DNA from: a bacterium
Lineage (GTDB): Bacteria; NPL-UPA2; JAUVJM01
Direction: 5' to 3'
Assembly: GCA_030596585.1 (NCBI GenBank)
Contig: JAUVJM010000001.1
Span: 1-31,867 of the forward strand
DNA length: 31,867 nucleotides
Numbering within the stretch: position 1 is the stretch's first letter; each line of letters opens with the position of its first letter. The notes under the pieces were generated by a model. It had not been told where the DNA came from and searched no databases. It saw only the letters and a list, made by a program, of their open reading frames with translations. Position numbers and translations under genes: made by a program. This document shows positions 1 through 8,701 of this stretch, in pieces.

Positions 1-126
1 CACGGAAGCACTCAGGAGGACGCTCTAAAAAACATCAACGAAGCTATGCAACTTTGGATTGATACAGCACGTGAGCACGGTGATCCTATTCCAGACCCAA
101 GGTGTCATCGTCTTATGTACGCATAA
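1..126 (+). CDS. HicB-like antitoxin, C-terminal fragment (partial at window edge)
   Basis: Frame 1 is open from the first base to TAA at 124-126 and encodes about 41 residues. The peptide contains an alternating acidic/aliphatic helix (EDALKNINEAMQLWI) followed by GDPIPDP. This matches the end of the HicB-type partial RNase H fold, where a helix is followed by a GxPIPxP-like turn. HicB proteins neutralise the HicA RNA-binding toxin. The start and any hicA partner lie outside the window. The fragment stops right after the RNase H-like fold, so this HicB has no C-terminal ribbon-helix-helix, unlike the complete HicB at 2057-2395. Family call is by motif only. Confidence 0.6.
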   Translation, partial: HGSTQEDALKNINEAMQLWIDTAREHGDPIPDPRCHRLMYA

Positions 127-184
127 AGCAGCTGATCTCAAACGTCATACGGGGAAAAATAATACTAGTAAGGAGTAAATCATA

Positions 185-1264
185 ATGGAAAAATTTTCTG
201 AAGATGATTTGGTTGTAGAGGAAGAACAAGATGAGGAAACTGTCGCAATTAATTATGATATTGCAAGTTATCCATCAGACTTCACTCTTACTGTTATTGC
301 TCAAATGTGGGATGATAAAGATATTATCATTCCAAATTATCAACGAGAGTTTGTGTGGTCTATTAAGCAATCAAGCTTATTGATAGATTCATTTTTATGT
401 GGCCTTCCAGTCCCGCCAGTCTTTTTTTATATTGACGAAAATAACAAAAATCTTGTTATTGATGGTCAGCAAAGAATTTTAAGTGTTGTCTTTTTCTTTG
501 AAGGTTACTTTGGTAAAGAAAGTACACAGGGCAAGCGTAAAGTTTTTCGATTGTCTGGGCTTAATAAAAATAGCCCATATTACAATATGAGATTTGAGGA
601 TTTAGACGAAGGATTGCAAAGAAAGCTGAAGCAGGCAGTGTTGAGAGCTGTAAACATACGGCAGCTTAATCCAAGAGGAGAGAGCACAAGTGCTTATCAT
701 ATCTTTGAAAGGTTAAACACAGGAGGAACTCCATTAAAACCTCAAGAAATACGCAATTGTGTGTTTAGGGGAGGATTTAATAAACTTCTTAAGGACGCAA
801 ACAAAGATAAAAACTGGAGAAAAATACTTGGGAAACCATACATAGATAAGCATCAAAAAGATATAGAGCTACTTCTTAGAATATTTTCACTTGTTGGGGC
901 TGGTAATAAATATGAAAAGCCAATGAAAGAATTTCTTAATAAGGCAATGATAAAGCACAATTCTGGCGAAACAAAAAAAGTCACAAATTTTTTCAATGTT
1001 TTTTCAACAGTTACCCAAATTGTTGTTAATAAAATGGGAGAGAAACCATTTCATTTAAGAGGACCATTAAATGTATCTGCTCTTGATTCAGTTATGAGTG
1101 TTTTAATCGAAAAATATCGAAAGTTAGATTCTATAGACATAAAATCAAGGTATTCCGAACTGCGTCAAGATGAAAAATTTGATGAATATACTCGATACAA
1201 CACCACAGACACAAAAACAGTAGCTGAACGAATAGATATAGTTGCTGAAAAAATGACAGGGTAA
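185..1264 (+). CDS. DUF262 domain protein (ParB/Srx-like fold), no HNH domain
   Basis: A 359-residue protein whose N-terminal two thirds is a DUF262 domain. Visible hallmarks are IPNYQREFVW at residues 49-58, the signature IDGQQR at 92-97 and FERLNTGG at 174-181. DUF262 proteins such as GmrS-type subunits use the DGQQR motif for nucleotide binding or hydrolysis and often carry a C-terminal DUF1524 HNH nuclease. Here the remaining ~170 residues are Lys-rich and helical with no HNH motif, so any nuclease activity would have to come from a partner. The start is set by AAGGAG at 170-175 ahead of ATG 185. The next gene starts three bases after this stop and encodes a HEPN protein, so the two are probably co-translated. 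The gene is clearly more AT-rich than the glycosylation operon downstream, a sign of transfer. Role in phage or plasmid defence is inferred from family and context. Confidence 0.82.
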   Translation: MEKFSEDDLVVEEEQDEETVAINYDIASYPSDFTLTVIAQMWDDKDIIIPNYQREFVWSIKQSSLLIDSFLCGLPVPPVFFYIDENNKNLVIDGQQRILSVVFFFEGYFGKESTQGKRKVFRLSGLNKNSPYYNMRFEDLDEGLQRKLKQAVLRAVNIRQLNPRGESTSAYHIFERLNTGGTPLKPQEIRNCVFRGGFNKLLKDANKDKNWRKILGKPYIDKHQKDIELLLRIFSLVGAGNKYEKPMKEFLNKAMIKHNSGETKKVTNFFNVFSTVTQIVVNKMGEKPFHLRGPLNVSALDSVMSVLIEKYRKLDSIDIKSRYSELRQDEKFDEYTRYNTTDTKTVAERIDIVAEKMTG

Positions 1265-1267
1265 AAA

Positions 1268-1774
1268 ATGGCTTACTCTGATCACTTTCTACATGCTGAT
1301 GATATTATTACACATCTAAATGGTATAGTGCCAACAATTGCAGATCCCCTACTTACTGCAAAATATGTTGGCTTTGTGTCTGTCGCTGCTGTAACTGTGT
1401 ATGAATTAGCCTTAAAAGAAATATTTATCGAATTTGCGCTCAAGAAGCATAAAGTGCTTGGTCATTTCACCAAATCATATTTTAATAGAATTAATGGAAG
1501 AATAAAGTTGAAAGTTATTAAAGAAGATTATATTAGTAGATTTGGGAATAAATACGATGTTAAATTCCAAAAGAACATTGAAAAAAAATGTCGAGATTAT
1601 TTTTTATTAAATCACCGTGATATTAGAAATTCTTATGCAAATTTAATCACGTGGCGCAACGACTTTGCCCATGAAGGAAAAATTAATTCAACAACTACTT
1701 ATAACGAAGTTGTTCAAGCATATGAGGATGGAAAAGAAGTTATTCATTGTCTTGCGGAATCAATGACAAGGTGA
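1268..1774 (+). CDS. HEPN domain protein, putative RNase partner of DUF262
   Basis: A 168-residue, mostly alpha-helical protein with R130-N-D-F-A-H135 near the C-terminus. This is the Rx4-6H motif that forms the RNase active site of HEPN proteins (the RiboL-PSP-HEPN/MAE_28990-like kind is the closest I can suggest). HEPN RNases act in toxin-antitoxin, abortive infection and CRISPR ancillary systems. It starts three bases after the DUF262 stop; AGGG at 1258-1261 (over the end of that gene) could serve as a weak ribosome site. The tight spacing and equally AT-rich composition say the two genes form one cassette. An alternative is that it is an inactive HEPN scaffold, but the catalytic Arg and His are both present. 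No membrane segment or signal peptide is visible. Confidence 0.7.
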   Translation: MAYSDHFLHADDIITHLNGIVPTIADPLLTAKYVGFVSVAAVTVYELALKEIFIEFALKKHKVLGHFTKSYFNRINGRIKLKVIKEDYISRFGNKYDVKFQKNIEKKCRDYFLLNHRDIRNSYANLITWRNDFAHEGKINSTTTYNEVVQAYEDGKEVIHCLAESMTR

Positions 1775-1828
1775 ATAAAAACGTCTAACACCTATAATGC
1801 CTCCCGGTGTCAAGGGCAAAAGATAAAC

Positions 1829-1856
1829 TTGACAAATGATATTATTGTGATATCAT
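1829..1856 (+). promoter_or_regulatory. hicAB promoter with overlapping operator-like palindrome
   Basis: TTGACA at 1829-1834, a 16-base spacer and TATCAT at 1851-1856 form a strong sigma70-type promoter. A perfect inverted repeat, ATGATAT at 1836-1842 and ATATCAT at 1850-1856, lies over the spacer and -10. That is where a HicB ribbon-helix-helix dimer would block RNA polymerase. Predicted transcription starts at about 1862-1864, at or next to the hicA ATG (1863), so the mRNA would be leaderless or nearly so. Operator function is inferred. Confidence 0.6.
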
Positions 1857-1862
1857 GTAATC

Positions 1863-2060
1863 ATGCCACGAAAAATACGACAACTTATTGCGGATTTAGA
1901 AAAGGTTGGTTTTGTCAATAGAGGAGGTAGGGGCAGTCACAGGAATTTTTTGCACCCTATATGTCCTTACATCGTTCGTATATCCGGAAACCCGAGTGCA
2001 GATGCATTACCCTATCAGGAAAAAGATGTAAAGCGGGCATTAAAGGAGATTTCGCCATGA
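1863..2060 (+). CDS. hicA: HicA family mRNA interferase toxin
   Basis: A 65-residue protein of typical HicA length. It shows the double-stranded-RNA-binding-like layout: an N-terminal helix (RQLIADLEKVGFV), then RGGRGSHRNF with the catalytic His in GSH, then a strand and a C-terminal helix (KDVKRALKEI). HicA toxins cleave mRNA and are inhibited by HicB. The ATG follows the -10 box by six bases and has no Shine-Dalgarno sequence, so translation is probably leaderless. The stop codon overlaps the hicB start in ATGA at 2057-2060. Family membership is seen from motifs; activity is inferred. Confidence 0.85.
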   Translation: MPRKIRQLIADLEKVGFVNRGGRGSHRNFLHPICPYIVRISGNPSADALPYQEKDVKRALKEISP

Positions 2061-2395
2061 GCAGAGAGACACAGGATGATTATTTGAAGATTGTGGAGTG
2101 GTCTGATGAGGATCAGCGCTATGTCGGGACCGCGCCGGGTCTGATTATTGGCGGTGTGCACGGCAGGAGCCAAAAAAAGGTTTTTGATGAATTGTGTGAA
2201 GCAGTAAAAGAAGCCATACAAATACTCCGTAAAGAGGGGCGGCCACTTCCGGCAGCAACGGCAGATAAGAAGTACTCTGGGAAAATAGCGCTAAGAATTT
2301 CTCCGCAACTACATAAAACTCTCACTGTGAAGGCGTTCCAATCCGGAGAGAGCGTTAATAAATTGATAGAGCACGAATTGCAAGAAGCCATATAA
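2057..2395 (+). CDS. hicB: HicB family antitoxin with C-terminal ribbon-helix-helix
   Basis: A 112-residue protein read from the ATG in the ATGA overlap with hicA. The same frame is open back to 1961, but a start there would lie inside hicA. Residues about 1-65 form the partial RNase H-like HicB fold (YLKIVEWSDEDQRYVGTAPGL, then GRSQKKVFDELCEAVKEAI and GRPLP). Residues about 75-110 (GKIALRISPQLHKTLTVKA and following) form an Arc-type ribbon-helix-helix for DNA binding. HicB neutralises HicA and represses its own operon, consistent with the palindrome at 1836-1856. The gene ends four bases before the convergent end of the TPR protein gene, with no terminator hairpin between them that I can see. 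Confidence 0.85.
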   Translation: MSRETQDDYLKIVEWSDEDQRYVGTAPGLIIGGVHGRSQKKVFDELCEAVKEAIQILRKEGRPLPAATADKKYSGKIALRISPQLHKTLTVKAFQSGESVNKLIEHELQEAI

Positions 2396-2399
2396 CCAG

Positions 2400-3809
2400 T
2401 CACTGCACCTGACCATTCAGTTGGTTTATTGACGCTGTTATATCCGGGAATATCTCAACATAATCAAGAAGTATTTTCCCTTTCCCTATTAACGTTATTC
2501 TAAATTCCAATATTTCTGCCGGTGTGTCAATACAGAAGGGCAGCTCCACACTTATGAATCCTTCCGTTTCCTTCGGCTCTAAGAAAGTTTCCGTAATAAC
2601 CTTACCGCCAAGTCTTGCAGCAACATCCAGCTTAATTTTAGTGTCACTGGATACATCGGATATTCTCAGCTTATACCTCGCGATGAAACTGCCGTGCGGA
2701 AACCCATCATAGGGTCCATATATGCAATCTTCTTCCCCTTCCTGACAGCTTACGGCAATACAGCTTCTTTTTTCATCAATAACTTTTTGCCCGCGGCGGG
2801 AAGTGAACTCCGTGCTTTCAAACCTGACCGTATTAGCATTACGCAAAATTTCTTCACTCAACCCTGTATCGTCTATATTTTCGATTCTCTCGTTTAATTC
2901 GGCCGCTTTCTCGACTTGACCTATCTTGCGGTAACATGCTGCAAGAAGGATTGCTGTCTCATATGATCCCTGCGCCTTTTCAAAATACTTGATTGCCTCC
3001 TCGTAGAGACCTGCATCATAATAAGGTTTCCCTATCTTGTATGAATCGGTTCCTATCTTCACGAAAACCTGAGAAGCGTCCTCATCTTTGCCAATAGAAA
3101 GTTTATAAAAATGCTTCGTGAAAGGAAATCCTCTTGCTGGATGTTCGAATAAGACTATTCTTGTCTCATATGGGGCCAGGCTTATCTTTCTCTCCTCCCG
3201 TCTGAGCTTTATCGTCACCCCAGTGGCAGAGAAGCTATTGGTCAGCGAAACTGCAATCTTACGAATTCTTTCCTCACTTACCAGCATCAATTGCCTCCCG
3301 GGATTTATTTGAAATTGAAGCGGGTCGATTCCAAAATCCTTCCCATTCAAAAAGACAAGTCCCGTCCCTGATTTTCTTGCCGGACAATGTGAAAATGGAG
3401 GAATCCTGAATTCCTTCTTGATGTCTCTGCCGGGGACCACAAACACTTTAAGGGAAGGGTTCCTGCGTATTATTCTTGGCATTCTGTTCTCCATGGAGAA
3501 TTCTTTCACAAGGATTCCATTCCGGGGGATTGGCATTTCCCCGAGGCAGCTTGAAACAAAAAGTTCCCCGGCGTCTCTCTGCCCTGTATATCCGGCATAT
3601 GGGTCATCCGCAGAATATGCACTTCCCGATACCACAAAAGATGGCGGTATATTCCGGCAAATCCATTCCCGCGCTATTGTTCTTGTATCGGCATACCTGA
3701 AGAAAAATGCCTCCTGCCGAGCGCCATAGACACATATACTAATGATAATACCGGACCCAATCCATACTATTGCTTTCCGGGGTCTGAACAAATTCCTAAA
3801 AGTAGTCAA
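2400..3809 (-). CDS. Membrane-anchored TPR protein resembling a detached GT-C tail
   Basis: A 469-residue protein with TTG start overlapping the previous stop in TTGA; AAGGGG lies upstream. Residues 12-31 are a single membrane helix. Directly after it comes DTRTIAREWICRNIP (41-55), a phrase typical of the segment following the last membrane helix of GT39/ArnT-like transferases. A central extracytoplasmic part follows, then about one and a half TPR units near 255-312 (YDAGLYEEAIKYFEKA, ACYRKIGQVEKAAELNERI). The C-terminal ~120 residues are beta-rich and look like a sugar-binding jelly roll, which is inference. It is the last gene of the glycosylation operon. The N-terminus suggests that an ancestral GT-C enzyme was split, or that this piece was reused as an accessory subunit of the upstream 587-residue protein. 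Confidence 0.6.
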   Translation of the reverse strand: MTTFRNLFRPRKAIVWIGSGIIISICVYGARQEAFFFRYADTRTIAREWICRNIPPSFVVSGSAYSADDPYAGYTGQRDAGELFVSSCLGEMPIPRNGILVKEFSMENRMPRIIRRNPSLKVFVVPGRDIKKEFRIPPFSHCPARKSGTGLVFLNGKDFGIDPLQFQINPGRQLMLVSEERIRKIAVSLTNSFSATGVTIKLRREERKISLAPYETRIVLFEHPARGFPFTKHFYKLSIGKDEDASQVFVKIGTDSYKIGKPYYDAGLYEEAIKYFEKAQGSYETAILLAACYRKIGQVEKAAELNERIENIDDTGLSEEILRNANTVRFESTEFTSRRGQKVIDEKRSCIAVSCQEGEEDCIYGPYDGFPHGSFIARYKLRISDVSSDTKIKLDVAARLGGKVITETFLEPKETEGFISVELPFCIDTPAEILEFRITLIGKGKILLDYVEIFPDITASINQLNGQVQ

Positions 3810-5569
3810 TCTTTGCCCCTTTTCTCTTCGTAAATATTAAATATTCCAATTTGCTCAACCTTGCTAAAATTTTCAGTAATATAAGAGCTTAGCTGTGGAA
3901 AATCATCTAATCTATCATGTATGCCAAACCAGCGGCATTTCTTTTCAAGTATCACAATTTCAACCATGTTTTTCTTTAAATCATCTACGATCCATCTGTC
4001 CAAATCTGCGTTGTGTGTCGCACAATATGTCTGTCCCTCGGCAAACCACACGACAGGTTGGGGAGATGGAACGTTGAGCAGTCCGTAAAAAATCGTAAAA
4101 TCAGGGAAAATGAAAAAATTCTTGTTCTTTGCTCTGAGGTATCCGATAAGGCTGACAATTTCATCCTCTCTAATATTAGCGCCTTTCACTCTTGTGGGTT
4201 GACCCCATTTCAGTCCTTTCAGCTTCTCCTCTGTGAAATATTTTGGAAATTTAGATCTCTGCACGGAATCCTGCACCCTTCGGTGCAAAGATACTTCTAT
4301 GCCGGACCTTGACACGGAGTACACTGATACCAGAATCCCGGTTACCAGCACTACCCTAACGGCTTTTTGACCAAGAGAGATAAACTTGTGATTTTGAATC
4401 TTAATCATCAGTGATGGCGCATTAAGCAAATCGAATAGAAGGGCTATACCAATCGCAAGGATTATACCGACGAAAGGCCATCCATTTTCCTCCTGATTAC
4501 GTGTGGTGGCGATAAACAGATATTGGAAAAACACGAAGTAGAGGCACACAATGCAGGATAAGAACTGCCGTCTTCGGGTGTCTTTGACCTTTCGAAAATT
4601 ATAAATGTATAGAAAAGACCCAAAAAGTGCGGCAAAAAAACATGTCCTTATAACTGACACAATAATTAACCTGTCAAATAGCCTGCCTACTCCTGTGATT
4701 CCTGCGGTGAAAGTTCGAAGCAAGCCTGACCACCCTCCAAGAAATTCAAGCCTATAACTCCCCAGCCTCCCGGGTATGGTGTAGAAGTATTCGAAAAAAT
4801 TTCCTATGTCCGATTTCAACCACAACCACAGGAAAAATGCCATTATGCTCGCAATAAATCCGGTAGAAAAAATAGCGCAGCTATACAACCCTTTTCTTAA
4901 GTCGGGTACATAAGCTCCGATTAACAATAGAAAGCATAACGGAAGAATAAACAAACCCGCGTTTTGTTTGCTCATGAAGGATAGAAATAGCAGGCAGCCG
5001 GAGATTAATAGAAGTAAACCATTGCCGGCTGAGTTGGGTTTTGCGGAAAGCGAAGCGTGCAGGAGAACCGTAATGGTCAGCAAGGAGAAAAAGAATGCAG
5101 TTTGGGAAATAGCTGGAGTTCCGGACGGAGGATAAAACCAGATTGCTGTGACAAACCCGGCTATGTATGATAAAAACCTACGAGAGGGAAAAAGCAGTCT
5201 GAGTATCGATATACTGCAGATTGTTGCCAGAATATTAGTAAATGCTGCACCAAATATGTAAGAGGAATAGTTAACGCCGAGAAGCTTGAAAAATATTGCC
5301 TGGAACCAGAAGAGCACCGGTCCAAAGGATGTCAAAAAATCCTTATAGGGTATTTGACCTGAAAGGATTCTATAGGCGCCGTCAAAGATTATAGATTGAT
5401 CAAATGCGAAAAAACCTCTTTCTCCTGCCTTGAAAGTTAAATAAAATGAAAACATCAGCAGTAACGCCAGCATAATCACATCGAATACCCTATTTGAAGA
5501 GCTTTTTATGACCGTTCTGAATAATGACCGTAATTCTCTTGTATTCATTTTAAGGTTTGCTGTTTGCAT
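3806..5569 (-). CDS. Polytopic GT-C-like glycosyltransferase
   Basis: A 587-residue membrane protein with roughly ten hydrophobic helices in the first 400 residues and a soluble C-terminal domain of about 170 residues. The first outer loop carries AFDQSIIFDGAYRILSGQ followed by PYKDF and FGP. This is the GT-C arrangement of acidic residues plus GQxPYxDF seen in PMT-like and related polyprenol-sugar-using transferases. The C-terminal part (GYLRAKNKNFFIFPD, later FAEGQTYCATHNADLDRWI) is common in uncultured GT-C proteins. ATG 5569 lies inside the GT2 gene. The alternative ATG at 5548 begins just after the GT2 stop; neither has a clear ribosome site. The neighbour encodes a DPM1-like donor-making enzyme, so polyprenyl-phosphate sugar is the likely donor. 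Acceptor unknown. Confidence 0.65.
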   Translation of the reverse strand: MQTANLKMNTRELRSLFRTVIKSSSNRVFDVIMLALLLMFSFYLTFKAGERGFFAFDQSIIFDGAYRILSGQIPYKDFLTSFGPVLFWFQAIFFKLLGVNYSSYIFGAAFTNILATICSISILRLLFPSRRFLSYIAGFVTAIWFYPPSGTPAISQTAFFFSLLTITVLLHASLSAKPNSAGNGLLLLISGCLLFLSFMSKQNAGLFILPLCFLLLIGAYVPDLRKGLYSCAIFSTGFIASIMAFFLWLWLKSDIGNFFEYFYTIPGRLGSYRLEFLGGWSGLLRTFTAGITGVGRLFDRLIIVSVIRTCFFAALFGSFLYIYNFRKVKDTRRRQFLSCIVCLYFVFFQYLFIATTRNQEENGWPFVGIILAIGIALLFDLLNAPSLMIKIQNHKFISLGQKAVRVVLVTGILVSVYSVSRSGIEVSLHRRVQDSVQRSKFPKYFTEEKLKGLKWGQPTRVKGANIREDEIVSLIGYLRAKNKNFFIFPDFTIFYGLLNVPSPQPVVWFAEGQTYCATHNADLDRWIVDDLKKNMVEIVILEKKCRWFGIHDRLDDFPQLSSYITENFSKVEQIGIFNIYEEKRGKD

Positions 5570-6290
5570 CTAAGTTTAATTTCTTCCAAAACCTGCCGAT
5601 TTCATAGAGTGTTACAAATACATGTTTCATCTTCACCTTGGATACACCGGAGGTTCTTGCTAAATGACTTACCCCAATTTCTTTTATTTTGAGACCTTGC
5701 TTTTTCGCCTTTACCATTATTTCTGTATCAACAAAATAATCATTAGATTCGATCGTTCCAATTTTCTCCAAAGCTGAGCGTTTAAATAATTTAAATGAAC
5801 AGTCAATATCTTTTAATCTTAATCCAAATAAAATGCGCACCAGCAAATTGTATCCCCTGGACAGCCAAAGACGGTGTTTGGCATCCTTACGGTTTTGCCT
5901 GTAACCCACTACAATCTCATTTTCGTCAATCCAAGATAAAGCATGATGCAGGTCATTCATATCAAATTGATAATCACCGTCCGTAAAAAAGGTAAGATCG
6001 TACTGCGCAGCTGCAAAACCTGCCTTTAAGGCGTTGGCATAACCCTTACTCCGATTGTGATGAATGACTCTCACATATCCGCTGTTCTGTCTGCACAGTT
6101 CATCTGCGATTTCTTTCGTTTTATCAGTGCTGCCATCGTTAACTATGATCACCTCATAATGCTCGAAATTTAAACTAAGAATTCTTAGCAGGTCTTGAGT
6201 CAGCCTTGCTACAGTATTTTCCTCGTTCAAAACTGGGAAAAATGCAGAGATGGATTTCCTCAAGAACTTTTCTCTAAGCAGTTTTTGCAC
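5550..6290 (-). CDS. DPM1-like family 2 glycosyltransferase (polyprenyl-phosphate sugar synthase)
   Basis: A 246-residue GT2 protein starting with GTG at 6290 after an AGGGGACAGG ribosome-site region. The GT-A fold motifs are visible: FFPVLNEENT at 18-26, VNDGSTD at 50-56, the metal-binding DGD at 104-106 followed by YQFD, and DIDCSFKLF near 160. These are characteristic of dolichol-phosphate mannosyltransferase and bacterial polyprenyl-phosphate mannose or glucose synthases, which move a sugar from a nucleotide to the lipid carrier on the cytoplasmic face. There is no C-terminal membrane helix, so it is the soluble DPM1/Ppm1-like type rather than the GtrB type. It lies 11 bases after the 799-residue membrane protein and overlaps the next gene by 20 bases. 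Sugar identity is not readable from sequence. Confidence 0.85.
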   Translation of the reverse strand: MQKLLREKFLRKSISAFFPVLNEENTVARLTQDLLRILSLNFEHYEVIIVNDGSTDKTKEIADELCRQNSGYVRVIHHNRSKGYANALKAGFAAAQYDLTFFTDGDYQFDMNDLHHALSWIDENEIVVGYRQNRKDAKHRLWLSRGYNLLVRILFGLRLKDIDCSFKLFKRSALEKIGTIESNDYFVDTEIMVKAKKQGLKIKEIGVSHLARTSGVSKVKMKHVFVTLYEIGRFWKKLNLDANSKP

Positions 6291-6301
6291 TGACCTGTCC
6301 C

Positions 6302-8701
6302 CTAATCAAGATAGATCCAGCCTGAAGGTTTCCTTCTTCCTTCGATCTTTGAAACCAGCGATTCCAATCCGGCAGGGATTGGCGTAATGGTCATTGTGCA
6401 GAAAATAAGGTTATTGTCCTGAGAGTCAAGCCGTACGCTGAGCCTGTTAATCTTACGTGATAGGTTTAACTCAAGCTCGCGAGAAAATTTCCCCGCTGCG
6501 TCCACGTGTATGGGGAAGTTACCCAATTCTTTCCCTTCTAAGAGTTCAAGCATGGTTAATGTTCCCGTGGAGAGGACTTCACCTGTCCCATTGATGTGGA
6601 AGCGGTACATTCCGCCTGCAAGGTCTAAAGAGACTGGCAGTTTTTTTGTGATTTCCACGGACCATGACAATTTCTCTTGTGTTTTGTCGATGCCGTGAAC
6701 AACGTATCTATAGATTCCCCTCTTCAGAGGAGGGCGGCCGATGCCTGCGATGTTGCGCTTACCCACACAATTCGTGTTTGTGTTCCATGGAACCGCGGTA
6801 GGGATATCGAAATGCGTTTTCATCCATCCTGCGCTGAGGAAAACCCAGAGCAGGGTTATGTACATTCCCGTGAACAGAAGTGTGGGGCTGCTTCTCTTTT
6901 TTTCTCTTACCAACAAGAGAACCCAGAATAAAGTGAACAGTATGAAACTTGCGGTTACTGCCCCTGCATGTGTCCATGGGAAGTTCTGGAAGCTTCTGCC
7001 GAATGCAGGAAGGTTGAAACAGAAGGTGCGAAGCTGCTGGTGTGAAAGTGCTAAGTAACGAACAGGTCTGTTGAGGCTGCTTGGGTTGAGTACAAGGAAT
7101 AGCATATAGCTTACCGAGAGCAGGCTCAAGAATGCTGCCAGCCAGTAAAAGCTAAGGTTTTTTCTCCTTTTAAGGAAATATCCCAGCGGTACACAGGTAA
7201 GCGGAATAATTTCAACCAACCTGCGGCCTGGATGGTTAAAGGGATCTACCCAATGCCGTGATGAAGCTGTGTCAGCCACGAAACCGCTTACATAAAGAGC
7301 TAACAAAACGAAGCCGGCGGGGTTTCGCTTCTTGAAAGCGTAAATAAAAATCAATATGAAGCAGAGAAGGTGTATGGGACTTACAGATGCCATGCCGCGA
7401 TAATAGTCAAACCAGACACCGAGCATCCCGGGCCAGAAAGTCAGGACCCTTCCATCCTGGCCGAAGAGATGTTTTCCAAACCAGTGATAGTGAAACCAGA
7501 CAAACATTCCGAGGTTAAGAGCTTGAAGGATAACTGTGGTTAGAATTCTGGTATCGCGCAATTTTCTTATCCATTGATAGAGCAAAAAAATGCCAAGAAT
7601 TCCGTAGCATATGGTGAAAGTATCATGCAGCCAGAGGAGCCATGTTAGGAGAACGTTCAGGATTACTATCTGGTAAAGACTGTTGTCCTGGAAATTTCGC
7701 ATTCGGCGCCACACATAGAGCATGCACAATCCGCCTGGCACAAAGGGCCATGCGCGGAACGAATAGAACCACAACGGAGAACTGAAACTCAGCACTATCC
7801 ATGCTAATAAGCTTATGGTACTGTTTCCCGTTTCCTCCAATACTGCAAGGTACATCTGTGAAGCTAAAAACGCTCCGATAATACACATTATAACGAGTGC
7901 TTCTCTGAAATCATGAACTCCATCAAAGAACGGGGCGAGTATGAGGGGCAGTCCGACAGGGTGCCAGGAGTAAGCATGACCCTCTGCTGAATTGTCCGAA
8001 ATGTGGTATCTGGGTCCCGGCCTTTTTCTTTTGTCTCTAATATTGTTAGCCATATCAATGTCATGGTCCGAGTGCATGCTTCCGGCAATAGTAAAATAGT
8101 ACTTTACATCGCCGCTTTTGTATCCAATTCTCTCGCCTGCATACAGTCCGCTTGCCAGGAGAATGAAGAACGTAATTATCCAGACCATAAGTATATTGTA
8201 TAGGGGTTTGCTTTTTGACGGAGGGTGCGGCTCGAGCAGTCGTTCAGGATTTGTATAATCCGTTTCAATTGTTTCAACTGAAGATGTGTTAGTTTGTTCC
8301 GGTCGTTTCCAGAATATGAGTATCAGGAAACTAGCAATAGAAGAGGCGGGCAGAAGGACGAGAGCGAGCGGGATAAACTCCGGGAATTTGACTGACAATG
8401 GCGAGAGGATAAGAGGCGTAAGAACTAAATGCCAGAGGGCGGCAAAGGGAACCAATGATCTTTTCTTTCTTTGCAGGAGGAGACAGGAGGAAAATGCGGC
8501 TATGAGGAATGCCGCGAAGAGGGTGATGGAGGCGAGGCTAAACGGGGACGGTGTGCGCCACAGGAGGAGGGGTCCGACAGAATGCTTCAGAAACACCACG
8601 CGAAAAGGCAGGCTGACAGTATAGAGGTATGCCCATAGCGCGATGGCAGTCGGCAGTGCTATGCAGAACAGGATGGAAAAATATTTTCTTGTCTTAATCA
8701 A
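6302..8701 (-). CDS. GT-C-like membrane protein, tandem paralogue with altered acidic motif
   Basis: A 799-residue polytopic membrane protein that aligns along its whole length with the 802-residue protein upstream, ending in the identical PSGWIYLD. The start is TTG 8701, overlapping the previous gene by 8 bases after GGTGG/GGA. About 12-14 helices lie between residues 10 and 620, with a beta-rich outer domain from about 655 to the end. The first large outer loop reads GDVKYYFTIAGSMHSDHDIDMANN and later HPVGLPLILAP, the pattern of GT-C proteins (GDExxYxxxA...D.D.DL.N...HPxGxP). The acidic pair is changed: the paralogue has GDEGHYF, here GDVKYYF at 197-203. The enzyme may therefore be inactive, regulatory or use another residue. 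GT-C assignment is by pattern only. Confidence 0.65.
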   Translation of the reverse strand: MIKTRKYFSILFCIALPTAIALWAYLYTVSLPFRVVFLKHSVGPLLLWRTPSPFSLASITLFAAFLIAAFSSCLLLQRKKRSLVPFAALWHLVLTPLILSPLSVKFPEFIPLALVLLPASSIASFLILIFWKRPEQTNTSSVETIETDYTNPERLLEPHPPSKSKPLYNILMVWIITFFILLASGLYAGERIGYKSGDVKYYFTIAGSMHSDHDIDMANNIRDKRKRPGPRYHISDNSAEGHAYSWHPVGLPLILAPFFDGVHDFREALVIMCIIGAFLASQMYLAVLEETGNSTISLLAWIVLSFSSPLWFYSFRAWPFVPGGLCMLYVWRRMRNFQDNSLYQIVILNVLLTWLLWLHDTFTICYGILGIFLLYQWIRKLRDTRILTTVILQALNLGMFVWFHYHWFGKHLFGQDGRVLTFWPGMLGVWFDYYRGMASVSPIHLLCFILIFIYAFKKRNPAGFVLLALYVSGFVADTASSRHWVDPFNHPGRRLVEIIPLTCVPLGYFLKRRKNLSFYWLAAFLSLLSVSYMLFLVLNPSSLNRPVRYLALSHQQLRTFCFNLPAFGRSFQNFPWTHAGAVTASFILFTLFWVLLLVREKKRSSPTLLFTGMYITLLWVFLSAGWMKTHFDIPTAVPWNTNTNCVGKRNIAGIGRPPLKRGIYRYVVHGIDKTQEKLSWSVEITKKLPVSLDLAGGMYRFHINGTGEVLSTGTLTMLELLEGKELGNFPIHVDAAGKFSRELELNLSRKINRLSVRLDSQDNNLIFCTMTITPIPAGLESLVSKIEGRRKPSGWIYLD

